Origin: Butyrivibrio sp. YAB3001
Lineage (GTDB): Bacteria; Bacillota; Clostridia; Lachnospirales; Lachnospiraceae
Assembly (NCBI RefSeq): GCF_900112195.1
Contig: NZ_FOKR01000004.1
Location: forward strand, 92,114-156,113
Length of the DNA stretch: 64,000 nt
Reading direction: 5' to 3'
A program made the translations under genes and the position numbers. The notes beneath the pieces were generated by a model. It was not told the origin of the DNA. It saw nothing but the letters and a program-made list of their open reading frames with translations, and made no database searches. Shown here piece by piece: positions 41,885-50,933 of the stretch. Every line of letters begins with the position of its first letter. Position 1 is the first letter of the stretch.

Positions 41885-42763
41885 TCATATAATATAAATA
41901 TTCACGCTGCATTCCCCAAGTTCCTGAGTAATGCGCTCTTTCATTCTTTTTACGATATCACTGACTTCCTCAAAAGTCATGTCAGAACGAAATTCAAGAC
42001 CTATATCTATTATCTTGTTCTTGCCGTTTACTCTGCTCTTCACATCCCCAAGAGTTTCATACGCGTCAAAAAACTCATTTAAAACCTTAACAATCTTAAG
42101 CTGACTTTCTTCATCCAAAGTCATATCGGCAAGCTCAATCACAGCTCCGCGAAGATAATCCAAAACCATCTTTCCGAAAAACATGGCAATAATGATGCTT
42201 ACCACCGGCGAAAAAAATCTTATCCAGGATGTCTTTGCAAAAACAATGCTTATGGCGATAGTTGCGATTGATATAAAGTCAAATCCAAATTCTTTCTGTG
42301 CGCTAAGGTATGCTGTATGAAGCATTCTGCTGTGTTCTTTTTGGAAAAGAGCCCTTTCTTTTTTCATGATAAAAAAATCTATAAGGACGCCAAGAATGCT
42401 GACTCCCAAAGCAAGGAACAAATCGCCCTCTTCCGACGAGCCTCTTATAATCTTCCTCACAGCAAAAAACACTATGCAGAAAAGTCCTGCGATATCAAAT
42501 ACCTCGCAGCAAAGAGCCACTATGGCTTCAACCTTGCCTGTGCCGTAATTGAACCTGAACTTTAAATTCTTATTAAGCTTTTGTGAAAGAAACAGTATGA
42601 TTATTCCCGGCACAACTATGCTGAAATTCTCGATAAATTCCAGCCATAATACCATGGAATCACTGGCCGTCGCTGCAATGAATGCTGCAACAGTTCCGGG
42701 AATGCGCCACAGTAAAAGGAGCAGTGCAAGTTTTTGCTGTTTCTCAAGTACTTCAGCCTTCAT
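41885..42763 (-). CDS. Divergent cation-diffusion-facilitator-like membrane protein
   Basis: A 292-residue protein with about six hydrophobic helices and a C-terminal cytoplasmic domain (KVLNEFFDAYETLGDVKSRVNGKNKIIDIGLEFRSDMTFEEVSDIVKRM) like that of CDF metal exporters. FRFNYGTGKVEAIVALCCE is the typical CDF loop-helix after TM2. However, the TM2 metal-site pattern (HxxxD or DxxxD) reads LEFIENFS, so metal binding may be lost or changed. The ATG at 42763 is taken, with GAGGA five bases before it and one base after the regulator's stop; the 12-nt longer frame overlaps the regulator. It is co-transcribed with the receiver-SARP gene. Confidence 0.75.
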   Translation of the reverse strand: MKAEVLEKQQKLALLLLLWRIPGTVAAFIAATASDSMVLWLEFIENFSIVVPGIIILFLSQKLNKNLKFRFNYGTGKVEAIVALCCEVFDIAGLFCIVFFAVRKIIRGSSEEGDLFLALGVSILGVLIDFFIMKKERALFQKEHSRMLHTAYLSAQKEFGFDFISIATIAISIVFAKTSWIRFFSPVVSIIIAMFFGKMVLDYLRGAVIELADMTLDEESQLKIVKVLNEFFDAYETLGDVKSRVNGKNKIIDIGLEFRSDMTFEEVSDIVKRMKERITQELGECSVNIYII

Positions 42764-42764
42764 A

Positions 42765-43577
42765 TCATTCCTCATCCATTAAGTCGTAGCTTATCTCATC
42801 AAGCTCCGCATGATAGTATTCTGCCCAGCTGTATTGATTCATATAATCACCGGTATACCTGTACTTGGATTCATTCTGGTTATCAAGCCAGTCGTACAGG
42901 TCACATTCAATCTTATCCTTTGCAATTGCCATGCTTCCACGCTGTTTAAGTATTATTCCTTCAAGTTTTAGTTTATTAAAAGTATTCTGAAGATCCTGCC
43001 TTAAGTTACACAGATAGGAAAGCTTTTTGTCCGGATCTCCGTCATCTTCCCAAAGAGAAGCAATTATCTCGCCATTAGTGGTCTGAGCTCCTCTGTTATT
43101 AACTAAAAGAGCTACAATCTCCTTGGTTCTCTTATACTTAAATTCCACAGGCTCTCCATCAACAAAAAGTTCAAAGTTTCCAAAGGTCTGGGCAAATATT
43201 CTCTTATATTTTTTCCTTATTTCCGGATATCTTAAGGATTCAAGCTCATACTTAACATCTTTTCCCATGCAGGGCTTTTTGATATATCCGCTTGCATGAA
43301 GCTTCATGGCATCATAAGCAGAATCTGTGTGCTCAGACAGAAATATCAGATTAATAAAGGGATTTAATTCCTCTAAATATCTTCCAAGATCTATTCCGTT
43401 TAATTCAGGCATATTTACATCAAGAATCGCCACATCAATTTCTTCTTCACGGGCTTTTGCCAGTGCAGAAAGAGAACTGTCAAATAAGAATAATGTAGAA
43501 TCCGGTGATTCCTTTGTAAGGATTTTTTCTATTTTTGATAAGGAAGCCTTATCACCATCTACTGCTAAAATGTTCAT
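42765..43577 (-). CDS. Response regulator with receiver and SARP-type DNA-binding domain
   Basis: A 270-residue transcription factor. The receiver domain (1-115) has Asp53 in AILDVNMPELNG as the phospho-acceptor and a Lys near residue 100 in SGYIKKPC. The effector domain (about 125-225) is an OmpR/SARP winged helix: FGNFELFVDGEPVEFKYKRTKEIVALLVNNRGAQTTNGEIIASLWEDD. A short C-terminal part follows (about 225-270). No histidine kinase gene lies in the window. It overlaps the unknown gene upstream by four bases (ATGA), so the two are translationally coupled. Confidence 0.88.
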   Translation of the reverse strand: MNILAVDGDKASLSKIEKILTKESPDSTLFLFDSSLSALAKAREEEIDVAILDVNMPELNGIDLGRYLEELNPFINLIFLSEHTDSAYDAMKLHASGYIKKPCMGKDVKYELESLRYPEIRKKYKRIFAQTFGNFELFVDGEPVEFKYKRTKEIVALLVNNRGAQTTNGEIIASLWEDDGDPDKKLSYLCNLRQDLQNTFNKLKLEGIILKQRGSMAIAKDKIECDLYDWLDNQNESKYRYTGDYMNQYSWAEYYHAELDEISYDLMDEE

Positions 43578-44086
43578 TTTCCCCCTCCATCCGGCAAAGA
43601 AATCGCCTTTATATTCTGATTTTTTCTCTGCTGAGCAGTCATATGAAGAGGGTCAGCTTCCCCAATAACCAGCGTCTCACCATCATTCAGCGCCGCCTCA
43701 TGCAAAGGGCCTGCATTCATATCCGCAAGAACAAGCGCCGCGAACCTGTCATAATTATCCTCGTCAATAACAGGAAAATGATATTTCATTCTGTACCAGT
43801 GCTCCGGATCATATCCGGCCGTGCCTATATACAGCCTGTCCGCTGTCCCCGCAACTTCATCGACACCGGCCAGAGCCCCCAGCTCCAGGCCATAGTCCTC
43901 ACAAAACAGCATTCCATAGGCCTTTAAGATTCTATCTCTCACAGTCTCATCACTGCCATTCTTATTCTTTCTTCCTGTAGCAGTATCCATTATCTTATAA
44001 TAAAGTTCCTGATTTTCTTCGCTGTCATCAAAGCCAACAATCGCATCAAACAGCTCTTTTTCACTGACATTCTCTGCTATCGCCAC
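43574..44086 (-). CDS. Unknown protein coupled to the receiver-SARP regulator
   Basis: A 170-residue soluble, acidic protein (MAIAENVSEKELFDAIVGFDDSEENQELYYKIMDTATG...RMKYHFPVIDEDNYDRFAALVLADMNAGPLHEAALNDGETLVIGEADPLH). I do not recognise the family. The start is a GTG at 44086, eight bases after AGGAGG; a GTG nine bases earlier touches that site. It shares four bases with the regulator gene, so it probably acts with it, for example as sensor, co-factor or anti-factor; this is inference. Confidence 0.65.
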   Translation of the reverse strand: MAIAENVSEKELFDAIVGFDDSEENQELYYKIMDTATGRKNKNGSDETVRDRILKAYGMLFCEDYGLELGALAGVDEVAGTADRLYIGTAGYDPEHWYRMKYHFPVIDEDNYDRFAALVLADMNAGPLHEAALNDGETLVIGEADPLHMTAQQRKNQNIKAISLPDGGGK

Positions 44087-44205
44087 TTTCTTCACCTCCT
44101 GGTAATTCTTACCTACTAATTCGTACTAACTCGTTCATGATCAACCAATTTATTTAAATATAAACTATACATACCCTACCTGAGAATATTGCAAATGCCA
44201 GTACT

Positions 44206-44778
44206 TTACCCCATAAACGGTAACACTCCATTTAGGAAAATATTTGTCAGCATCTCTGCTATACTCTCCGGGGAAGCCGCAAATTCTTCAGCTGTCCACT
44301 TGTGAAGTATACCGATAGTGCAGCCTATTATCCCCGCAATCATATATGAAAACTGTTCCCTGGAAGAAGCCCCCGGAACACGAATATTCGTTACATTAGT
44401 TACATACCGGTGAAACATCGTCATTGCCTTCTCAAGAAATCCGTCGCCATGGGGGCTCTCAAGAAGATTTGAAAGAAATGGATTCTGGCGAGTGTAATTA
44501 CAGATTGCAAGAAAATATGATCTGCACATCTCCTTGTCATTTTGCGGATGAAAAGACTCCATAAGAGTAAAAATATCTTCTATAGTTTTATCTTCCGCAG
44601 CAGTGACAAGCGCCGGAACATTTTCATAGTGATTGTAAAAAGTGCTTCTTACAATTCCTGCCTTTTTGATCACATCCGATACAGTAATCTTCTCAAAGTC
44701 TTTTTCCCTGATAAGCAGAAAGAATGCTTCCATTATGGCTTCTTCAGCCGTGCTGTATCTCTCATCAAGCTCGTTCAT
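44206..44778 (-). CDS. TetR-family transcriptional regulator
   Basis: A 190-residue regulator: an N-terminal helix-turn-helix (about 25-55: ITVSDVIKKAGIVRSTFYNHYENVPALVTAA) and an all-helical ligand domain (FLSNLLESPHGDGFLEKAMTMFHRYVTNVTNI). It follows the AMP-ligase/carrier/condensation genes in the same direction, 85 nt after the ligase stop, and is likely their regulator. TAACGG-type inverted repeats lie in front of it (44805-44834). The effector may be an acyl compound; not shown by sequence. Confidence 0.88.
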   Translation of the reverse strand: MNELDERYSTAEEAIMEAFFLLIREKDFEKITVSDVIKKAGIVRSTFYNHYENVPALVTAAEDKTIEDIFTLMESFHPQNDKEMCRSYFLAICNYTRQNPFLSNLLESPHGDGFLEKAMTMFHRYVTNVTNIRVPGASSREQFSYMIAGIIGCTIGILHKWTAEEFAASPESIAEMLTNIFLNGVLPFMG

Positions 44779-44804
44779 GAATTAAATACCTCTATACAAC
44801 AATG

Positions 44805-44834
44805 TAACGGCCCCCCGTTATGGGAAAGCCGTTA
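44805..44834. promoter_or_regulatory. Candidate TetR operator
   Basis: TAACGGC (44805-44811) and GCCGTTA (44828-44834) are perfect inverted arms; a further CCGTTA lies between them (44815-44820). The triple TAACGG pattern directly in front of tetR suggests autoregulation. No matching site was seen before the condensation gene at 48133. Confidence 0.5.
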
Positions 44835-44862
44835 ACAATTAAACAACTTTAATTATACTATA

Positions 44863-46437
44863 TCACGCCGCAGGATTTTCTATAAGTGCATCCTGACGTT
44901 TTATCTTGCCAGTTGAATTTCTTATAAATGGCGTTTTTCTGATAACCAGTGCTGTGATATGCCTGTAAGTAGGCTGACTTAAGTTATACTCATCAATAAA
45001 TTTCTGTATTAAATCTCTTGTTTCCTCATCAGAATATTTTTTCTTCTCAATTACGTCTGCATCAGGATAAACCCTTGCTGTAAGGCCATTATTTTCTCCG
45101 GTGACGACAACTTCTCCAATAAGTGGATTTAATGAAAGCTTATTCTCAATTTCCTCAGGTGAGACATTTTCTCCGTTTGACATTATTATCAGATTCTTGA
45201 CTCTTCCGTTTATGAAAAGATATCCATCCTCATCAATATAACCCTTATCACCGGTGTGAAGCCATCCATCAACAATAGTCTCCTCCGTTTCCCTGGGCAT
45301 CTTGTAATATCCCTTCATAACACTGCTTCCCTTTACAAGTATCTCTCCATTTTCAAAAGATACTTCTACATTCTTAAGGAGCTTTCCAATAGATCCAGGC
45401 TTATGATTTTCCGGAGTATTGCTGGAAATAACAGGCGAACATTCACTCATTCCATAGCCTTCCAAAATATCTATTCCATATTCCGCGAATTTCTCAATAT
45501 AGTAAGGATCAAGATGCGCACCGCCTGTAAAGATAATCCTAAGTTTTCCGCCGAATACTTTTTCAGCGATTCCTTTTCTTATAACTGCCATTATCTCATC
45601 TGGTACACTTCCCTGAGCGCCTGTCTTTGCAATATCAGCGTTTTCAAGTGCTTCCTGTTCTGCTGCCGAGAGTTTCTTATAAATAGTCTCGATCATAAGA
45701 GGAACCATCAGCATGACCTGTGGCTTAAATATTCCCATGTTCCTTACCATATGTATAAAAGAATCATTTATGCAGATAACTGCACCCAAAGACATTGTCT
45801 TTAAGTAGTCCATAACAAGGCAATAGGCATGGTGGATAGGAAGAACACTAAGCACAACACATCCCGGTTCTGTATAATACTCAACATATTTCACGTTATC
45901 TGAAAGATTCTCCTGAGTAAGCATAACACCTTTACTCTTACCGGTAGTTCCAGATGTATAAATGATTGTAGCTATCTCTGAACTATCTGCTCCCTCCACA
46001 TCCTTCTCGTTCATATAAAATGCAGCGAATTCACTTGGCGAAAGCATCCATATTTTGCGTATCAGAGGACATTCAGAAAGCACCCTCTCTGCCAGATTGC
46101 CTTTTGACGGAGCCAGGAAAAGAGCTTCTGAATCAGACCTCTGTAGCAGCTCTATAAGTTCATCATCAGGAAGGCCTGCATCAAGCGGTACAGCCACATT
46201 TTGTCCTGACACTATTCCAAGATAGCCTTCAATCCACTCAGGCGAACTCGTTCCAATAAGTGCGATATGAGCCTTATTAAAACCGTTTTCTTCCAGCATG
46301 CACCTTACATGTTTTACGTACTCATTAAGTTCATTATATGTTTTTTCGTGGATGTCCTTCTTCTCAAGCCAGCGAACAGCCGGAAGGTTCTTGTGGTTTT
46401 CTACTATTGTCTCCCACAACGTTCTTATGTTTTTCAT
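44863..46437 (-). CDS. AMP-forming acyl ligase with dedicated carrier protein
   Basis: A 524-residue ANL-family enzyme. Motifs: TIIYTSGTTGKSKGVMLTQ (P-loop), EGYGMSECSPVIS, GWLHTGDKGYIDEDGYLFINGRVKNLIIMSNGENVSPEEIE and the C-terminal Lys in RNSTGKIKRQ. The general form is that of acyl-CoA/acyl-ACP synthetases. The start ATG at 46437 has GAGGA before it and lies five bases after the carrier gene, pointing to the carrier as acceptor. The set carrier-ligase-condensation protein suggests it activates an acid for amide or ester formation. Confidence 0.85.
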   Translation of the reverse strand: MKNIRTLWETIVENHKNLPAVRWLEKKDIHEKTYNELNEYVKHVRCMLEENGFNKAHIALIGTSSPEWIEGYLGIVSGQNVAVPLDAGLPDDELIELLQRSDSEALFLAPSKGNLAERVLSECPLIRKIWMLSPSEFAAFYMNEKDVEGADSSEIATIIYTSGTTGKSKGVMLTQENLSDNVKYVEYYTEPGCVVLSVLPIHHAYCLVMDYLKTMSLGAVICINDSFIHMVRNMGIFKPQVMLMVPLMIETIYKKLSAAEQEALENADIAKTGAQGSVPDEIMAVIRKGIAEKVFGGKLRIIFTGGAHLDPYYIEKFAEYGIDILEGYGMSECSPVISSNTPENHKPGSIGKLLKNVEVSFENGEILVKGSSVMKGYYKMPRETEETIVDGWLHTGDKGYIDEDGYLFINGRVKNLIIMSNGENVSPEEIENKLSLNPLIGEVVVTGENNGLTARVYPDADVIEKKKYSDEETRDLIQKFIDEYNLSQPTYRHITALVIRKTPFIRNSTGKIKRQDALIENPAA

Positions 46438-46442
46438 ATTCC

Positions 46443-46682
46443 TCACCCCACAAGCGCAAGCTCATCAAGAACTCCAAGTGCATCTCCTATTGTAAGAATA
46501 TTCATCACCTTGTTTTCTTCAAGCTCAACGTCAAATTCATCTTCAAGCTCGCCAAGAAGTGACATAAAATCAAGCGAGCTAAATCCCAGATCTTCACGGA
46601 AACGGAATCCATTTTTCATATCCTTTGGTTCCACGTCGCAGTACCTTGAAACTATTTCTTTAAACTTTTTCTCTCTACTCAT
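46443..46682 (-). CDS. Carrier protein (second ACP type)
   Basis: A 79-residue carrier: FREDLGFSSLDFMSLLGELEDEFDVELEE with Ser36 as the phosphopantetheine site. It is clearly different from the fab ACP at 58403 and from the DltC-like protein at 31429. It is encoded between the condensation protein and the ligase. Confidence 0.92.
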   Translation of the reverse strand: MSREKKFKEIVSRYCDVEPKDMKNGFRFREDLGFSSLDFMSLLGELEDEFDVELEENKVMNILTIGDALGVLDELALVG

Positions 46683-46747
46683 AATTCTTCCTCCTCATCT
46701 ATCTTGCTGGTATACAATAAGCTCTTAAATGCAGATACCTTTGCATC

Positions 46748-48133
46748 TCATACTGCCTTCATAAGTTCATCTACTGTGATGTCCGGCTTTTCTATCCCTG
46801 TAAAAAGAATCCTCATCAGATAGTAGTTCATAAGTTCCACATCCTTTTCTGATAGCTGAGCCGTCTGATAATGATATGAGAAATTCATTCCTCCATCTTC
46901 TGTATGGGAAACTGTGAGATACATCTTCTTGGTGGCTGCGCCGTTAGCAAACCACTTTGAATGCATCGGTATATCTTTAAGAAATGGATTTTCCATCTTA
47001 ACCGACATTGGCTGATAAGTAAGATAGCAGCTCTCATAAGTAGTATCATCGGGAGTATTAAACCGTTTTTTTATCTCATCATAAATAAGCGCCGGATCAT
47101 AATTACTATGCATATATATTCTGTTCTGGACATTTTGTATCTCATAAGCCGCCGATAAAAAATCCGTGTCTCCTGCTATGACCGTTCTGCAAGGAAACAT
47201 GATTGTCCTGCTGCCCCCGGATGTCCATTCATCTTTGGTTGATCTTCTTGATATGAAATTTTGAATAGATATATCTTCCTGACCATCATTTTGTTTGGAA
47301 AGATATGTTCGGATACCCATTAAAAGAAGATTTGTCATGGATATGGAATGATTCATGCAAAAATCTATAAGTCGTTTTGAAGGTTCCGCTTCAAGCTTAT
47401 AATCTTTTACCGCCACAAAAAGTTCTTTTCGCTCGATATCTGCTGAACGAAGTTTGGGATCATGATGAATCTCTCTTGCTTTCTCCAAAACTGAAGGTCC
47501 CTGAATATCTGAATAGATTGGCTCTCCAAGCTCATCAAGCTGCTCATCCCAAAACTTTTTATCCTTCATAAAACGTTTCTCATTGGAAGCTTTACTCAGG
47601 TCATTTTCAAGAACAGTCTCAAAATCCGCAAGGTCAGCGGGGTACTCAGAACCAAACTTATAATGAGTGTACAAAGACATGATATCGTTGGTCATCACTA
47701 CAACTCCGCAGGAATCAATAAGCCTGTGATCCATATGGATAAAAAAGCCGTTGTAGCCGTCGGGAAGCTTCATCATGAATACTTCGCACATAGGAATATC
47801 ATCACCATCAAAAGTCTGATATGCCCAGCTCTGCATTATAGTGTCCGCTTCCTCCATGGTCTTATCAGAGAGGTCTTTAAACGGTATATCCCTGTCGTCC
47901 TTTTTAACTATGTACTGTTTTACTTCGCCCCTTTTGTCAGCCTTGGTAAATCTGACTCTCATACACCCATAGCGTTCAATTTCTTTTTTAATGCATTTCT
48001 TCAATAGCTCAAAATCTATGTCTGCCTTAAGTGACGCCACAATGCTAAGTCCTGAAACCTGCTGCGTACCATATTCTTTTATCCATCTATAGTGCATGTT
48101 CTGCGCTGCAGTCAGTGAGTATGTTTTCTTCAT
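46748..48133 (-). CDS. Stand-alone condensation-domain acyltransferase
   Basis: A 461-residue protein of the chloramphenicol-acetyltransferase-like superfamily (NRPS condensation/PapA/wax-ester type). The catalytic HxxxD motif is His136-Arg-Leu-Ile-Asp140 in FFIHMDHRLIDSCG. A second C-domain-like stretch is SSxxN-type SRRSTKDEWTSGGSRTIMFPCRT. The ATG at 48133 is set by GGAGGG five bases upstream; the open frame runs 71 codons further up without a site. It would join a carrier-bound acyl group to an amine or alcohol. It heads the three-gene unit followed by tetR. Confidence 0.8.
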   Translation of the reverse strand: MKKTYSLTAAQNMHYRWIKEYGTQQVSGLSIVASLKADIDFELLKKCIKKEIERYGCMRVRFTKADKRGEVKQYIVKKDDRDIPFKDLSDKTMEEADTIMQSWAYQTFDGDDIPMCEVFMMKLPDGYNGFFIHMDHRLIDSCGVVVMTNDIMSLYTHYKFGSEYPADLADFETVLENDLSKASNEKRFMKDKKFWDEQLDELGEPIYSDIQGPSVLEKAREIHHDPKLRSADIERKELFVAVKDYKLEAEPSKRLIDFCMNHSISMTNLLLMGIRTYLSKQNDGQEDISIQNFISRRSTKDEWTSGGSRTIMFPCRTVIAGDTDFLSAAYEIQNVQNRIYMHSNYDPALIYDEIKKRFNTPDDTTYESCYLTYQPMSVKMENPFLKDIPMHSKWFANGAATKKMYLTVSHTEDGGMNFSYHYQTAQLSEKDVELMNYYLMRILFTGIEKPDITVDELMKAV

Positions 48134-48316
48134 ATCGTCCCTCCTCATTAAAATGATGCAAAGATAAAAAGTGATGTCACGGATTGTTTCGTGCAACGTG
48201 CTCTCACAATTCTGCCTCATCGAAATTGACGATATCACATTTAAAAATGCACTTCCATACCCCCTGGCACTTAATGAACATCCCCGGCAAAAGTGACCGA
48301 AACATATCGAACAAAT

Positions 48317-48346
48317 CTTATAAATATGTATGATATCTTGAATCAA
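48317..48346 (-). promoter_or_regulatory. Possible sigma-A promoter of the condensation-carrier-ligase unit
   Basis: On the minus strand TTGATT (48346-48341), 18 bases, TATAAG (48322-48317). It would give a leader of about 175 nt. The 322-nt gap holds nothing else that I can name apart from the terminator at 48411-48457. Confidence 0.4.
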
Positions 48347-48410
48347 ATATCATAAACACTTATTTACTTTATATGTACAAGCAAATAGGCCCTTCATTAT
48401 AGATATATAG

Positions 48411-48457
48411 AAAAACCACCTGCACACTTTAATCTAAAAATGTGCAGGTGGTTTTTT
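48411..48457 (-). terminator. Terminator of the fab-acc operon
   Basis: AAAAACCACCTGCACA, a 14-nt loop, TGTGCAGGTGGTTTTTT. The 15-bp stem with A/T runs on both sides can work in both directions; here it ends the minus-strand operon, touching the stop of the last gene. Confidence 0.95.
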
Positions 48458-50114
48458 ACCTATTCTGATAATCCATCTGTCTTATCCTGGCACGACTTAT
48501 CTTTCCATTGGAAGTTCTTGGAAGTGAATCCACAAATGAGATTATTCGTGGATATTTATATAGGGCGGCTCTCTTTTTTACATATTCCTGAAGCTCTGTT
48601 CCAAGCTTTGGGCTGCCTTCGTAGCCACTGTTTAAGATAACTGAGGCCTTAACAACTGCGCCTCTTGTTTTGGAGGGAAATCCTGTGACAGCGCACTCAA
48701 AGACAGCGGGATGTTTCATCAGAATATCTTCAACTTCAGATGGCCCTATACGATAGCCGCTGGACTTAATGACATCATCATTTCTTCCCATAAAGAAATA
48801 GTATCCGTTTTCATCCTGAAAAGCCTTGTCATTTGTGTGGTAAACTCCATTTTTCCACACTTCTTTGTACAGTTCTTCATCCCCAAGATAGCCCTTGAGA
48901 ACCCCAAGAGGCCGTTTTCCATCCTTGGGAATAATAACCATCTCGCCTTCTGTTCCTCGTGGCACTTCTGCTCCGTCCTCATCCACAATTTTAATGTCAT
49001 AGAGAGGTGAAGCTTTACCAATCGTCCCCAGCTTTTCAGGTTCTTTTCCATCACCAACCTGATTGCATATCAAAAGAGCTGTCTCAGTCTGGCCAAAGCC
49101 TTCTCTTACAAAAAGACCTGTCATTCTTGTGAATTTTTCTGATACTGTTCCTGGCATAGTCTCTCCGGCAGTTGTAGTGTGTCTTAGAGCTGACAGGTCA
49201 TACTTTGTCAGATCTTCCAGAACCAGATATTTATATATTGTAGGCGGGGCGCAGAAAGTATTGACTTTCTCTTCCATAAGGACTCTTAGAAAATCTCCCG
49301 CATAAAACTGCTCATAGTCATAGACTAAAATCGCAGCCTCCAAAAACCACTGTCCATAGAGTTTTCCCCATGCAGACTTAGCCCACCCGGAATCAGCCAC
49401 AGTAAGATGAAGGTCACCTGACTTTATTCCATGCCAGTTTTTCGCCGTAAAAATATGAGCTATCGGATAAGAAAAATCATGTATCACAGCCTTTGGCTCA
49501 CCACTTGTGCCTGAAGTAAAATAATAGAGCATGTCATCAGAAACGCTTGTAGGTACTCTGAAAAGCTTTTCTGTGCTTCTTTCAAGCATTTCATGAAAGC
49601 TTACAGTGTTCTCAAATTTCTTTCCAACAGTGATCTGTAACATTCCTGTTTTCCCGGCAGCTTCCTTTACCTTATTACAGATATCATCAGCATTTACGCA
49701 GATCACCGCTCTTACTGATGCCTTTTTTGCTCGCTCTGTAATATCCTCAGCAGATACCATATGGGATGTTGGAATTGCAACAGCGCCAAGCTTGTGAAGC
49801 GCAAGAATGCTTATCCAGAATTCCACCCTTCTTTTTAAAAGGAGCATGACTGCGTCACCTTTTCTTACGCCAAGTCCCTTAAGCATATTTGCTGCTTTAC
49901 TGGATAATCTGCTGATATCAGAAAAAGTATATTTTTTCACCACTCCATCTGCGCTCCTGTGAACAAGCGCAAGATTATCAGGCTTTTCTTTTCCCAGTCT
50001 GTCTATCACATCATAGGCAAAATTAAAGTTCTCAGGATATCTTGTCTCAATCCCTGTTATTTCGCCGTTTTTCCCGATTATTTCCTTATAAAATTCCTCA
50101 TATAAAAAAGCCAT
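48456..50114 (-). CDS. Acyl-CoA synthetase at the end of the fab operon
   Basis: A 552-residue AMP-forming ligase resembling medium-chain acyl-CoA/acetyl-CoA synthetases: YYFTSGTSGEPKAVIHD (P-loop), REGFGQTETALLICN, GYYFFMGRNDDVIKSSGYRIGPSEVED and C-terminal TSNGKISRARIR with the catalytic Lys. It is encoded four bases after accA and ends at the operon terminator, so it is co-expressed with fatty-acid synthesis. A role in activating exogenous or recycled fatty acids is inferred. Confidence 0.88.
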   Translation of the reverse strand: MAFLYEEFYKEIIGKNGEITGIETRYPENFNFAYDVIDRLGKEKPDNLALVHRSADGVVKKYTFSDISRLSSKAANMLKGLGVRKGDAVMLLLKRRVEFWISILALHKLGAVAIPTSHMVSAEDITERAKKASVRAVICVNADDICNKVKEAAGKTGMLQITVGKKFENTVSFHEMLERSTEKLFRVPTSVSDDMLYYFTSGTSGEPKAVIHDFSYPIAHIFTAKNWHGIKSGDLHLTVADSGWAKSAWGKLYGQWFLEAAILVYDYEQFYAGDFLRVLMEEKVNTFCAPPTIYKYLVLEDLTKYDLSALRHTTTAGETMPGTVSEKFTRMTGLFVREGFGQTETALLICNQVGDGKEPEKLGTIGKASPLYDIKIVDEDGAEVPRGTEGEMVIIPKDGKRPLGVLKGYLGDEELYKEVWKNGVYHTNDKAFQDENGYYFFMGRNDDVIKSSGYRIGPSEVEDILMKHPAVFECAVTGFPSKTRGAVVKASVILNSGYEGSPKLGTELQEYVKKRAALYKYPRIISFVDSLPRTSNGKISRARIRQMDYQNR

Positions 50115-50117
50115 ATC

Positions 50118-50879
50118 TTAATAACCGACCTTTCTGAACTTCCTATATCTTCCCTCAAGAAGACTAGTGGTATCCTGCTCCCTTAACTTCAAAAATTCTT
50201 TATAAATATCACCGGATAGCTTTTTCATATCAGAGTTATCAACAATCTTATCAATCAGACCAAGAGAATAGAGCTTATCAGCAGTAAGCGAAAGGGCATC
50301 TGCTGCCTTAGAAGCTTTTCCTGTATCTTTCCAGAGGATATTTGCACAGTTTTCGGGTGATACCACGCTAAAATAAGCATCTTTTAGCATCCAAATCCTG
50401 TCAGCATGAGATAGCGCCAAAGCTCCGCCGCTTCCACCTTCTCCAATAACGATTGAAAGTATCGGCGTTTTAAGTGTGGACATCTCATAAAGGTTGTCGG
50501 CAATTGCCCTTCCCTGGCCATGTTCCTCAGCTTCTATTCCACAGAAGGCACCGGCAGTATCAACAAAGCAAAGGATAGGTCTTCCAAACTTCTCAGCCTG
50601 TTTCATGAGTCTTAGCGCCTTTCTGTAGCCTTCCGGATTAGCGCTTCCAAAATTGTGAACGATCCTGTCTTTGGTATTTTTCCCCTTTTCTATTCCAATG
50701 ACAGTAACAGGTATATCCTCTATAAAGCCAATTCCACCTATGACAGCTTTATCATCGCCATAAAGTCTGTCACCGTGAAGCTCCATAAAATCACTTACAG
50801 TCCCTTCTATATAATCCTTTGCTGTGAGCCTTCCTTCCATTCTGGCTCTCAGCACAATGTCATAATCATCAATTTTCAT
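50118..50879 (-). CDS. accA: Acetyl-CoA carboxylase carboxyltransferase alpha
   Basis: With AccD it transfers carboxyl from biotin to acetyl-CoA, giving malonyl-CoA. The 253 residues are the compact clostridial form (E. coli AccA is about 319). Landmarks: DRLYGDDKAVIGGIGFIEDIPVTVIGIEKGKNTKDRI, the oxyanion-type GSGGALALSHADRIWMLKDAYFSVVSPENCA. The ATG at 50879 is chosen with AGAGGA upstream. It lies 55 nt below accD. Confidence 0.95.
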   Translation of the reverse strand: MKIDDYDIVLRARMEGRLTAKDYIEGTVSDFMELHGDRLYGDDKAVIGGIGFIEDIPVTVIGIEKGKNTKDRIVHNFGSANPEGYRKALRLMKQAEKFGRPILCFVDTAGAFCGIEAEEHGQGRAIADNLYEMSTLKTPILSIVIGEGGSGGALALSHADRIWMLKDAYFSVVSPENCANILWKDTGKASKAADALSLTADKLYSLGLIDKIVDNSDMKKLSGDIYKEFLKLREQDTTSLLEGRYRKFRKVGY

Positions 50880-50933
50880 ACCAACCATCCTCTGTAATGG
50901 CAAGAATCATCCCTGATATCTTGCAATACGGTT

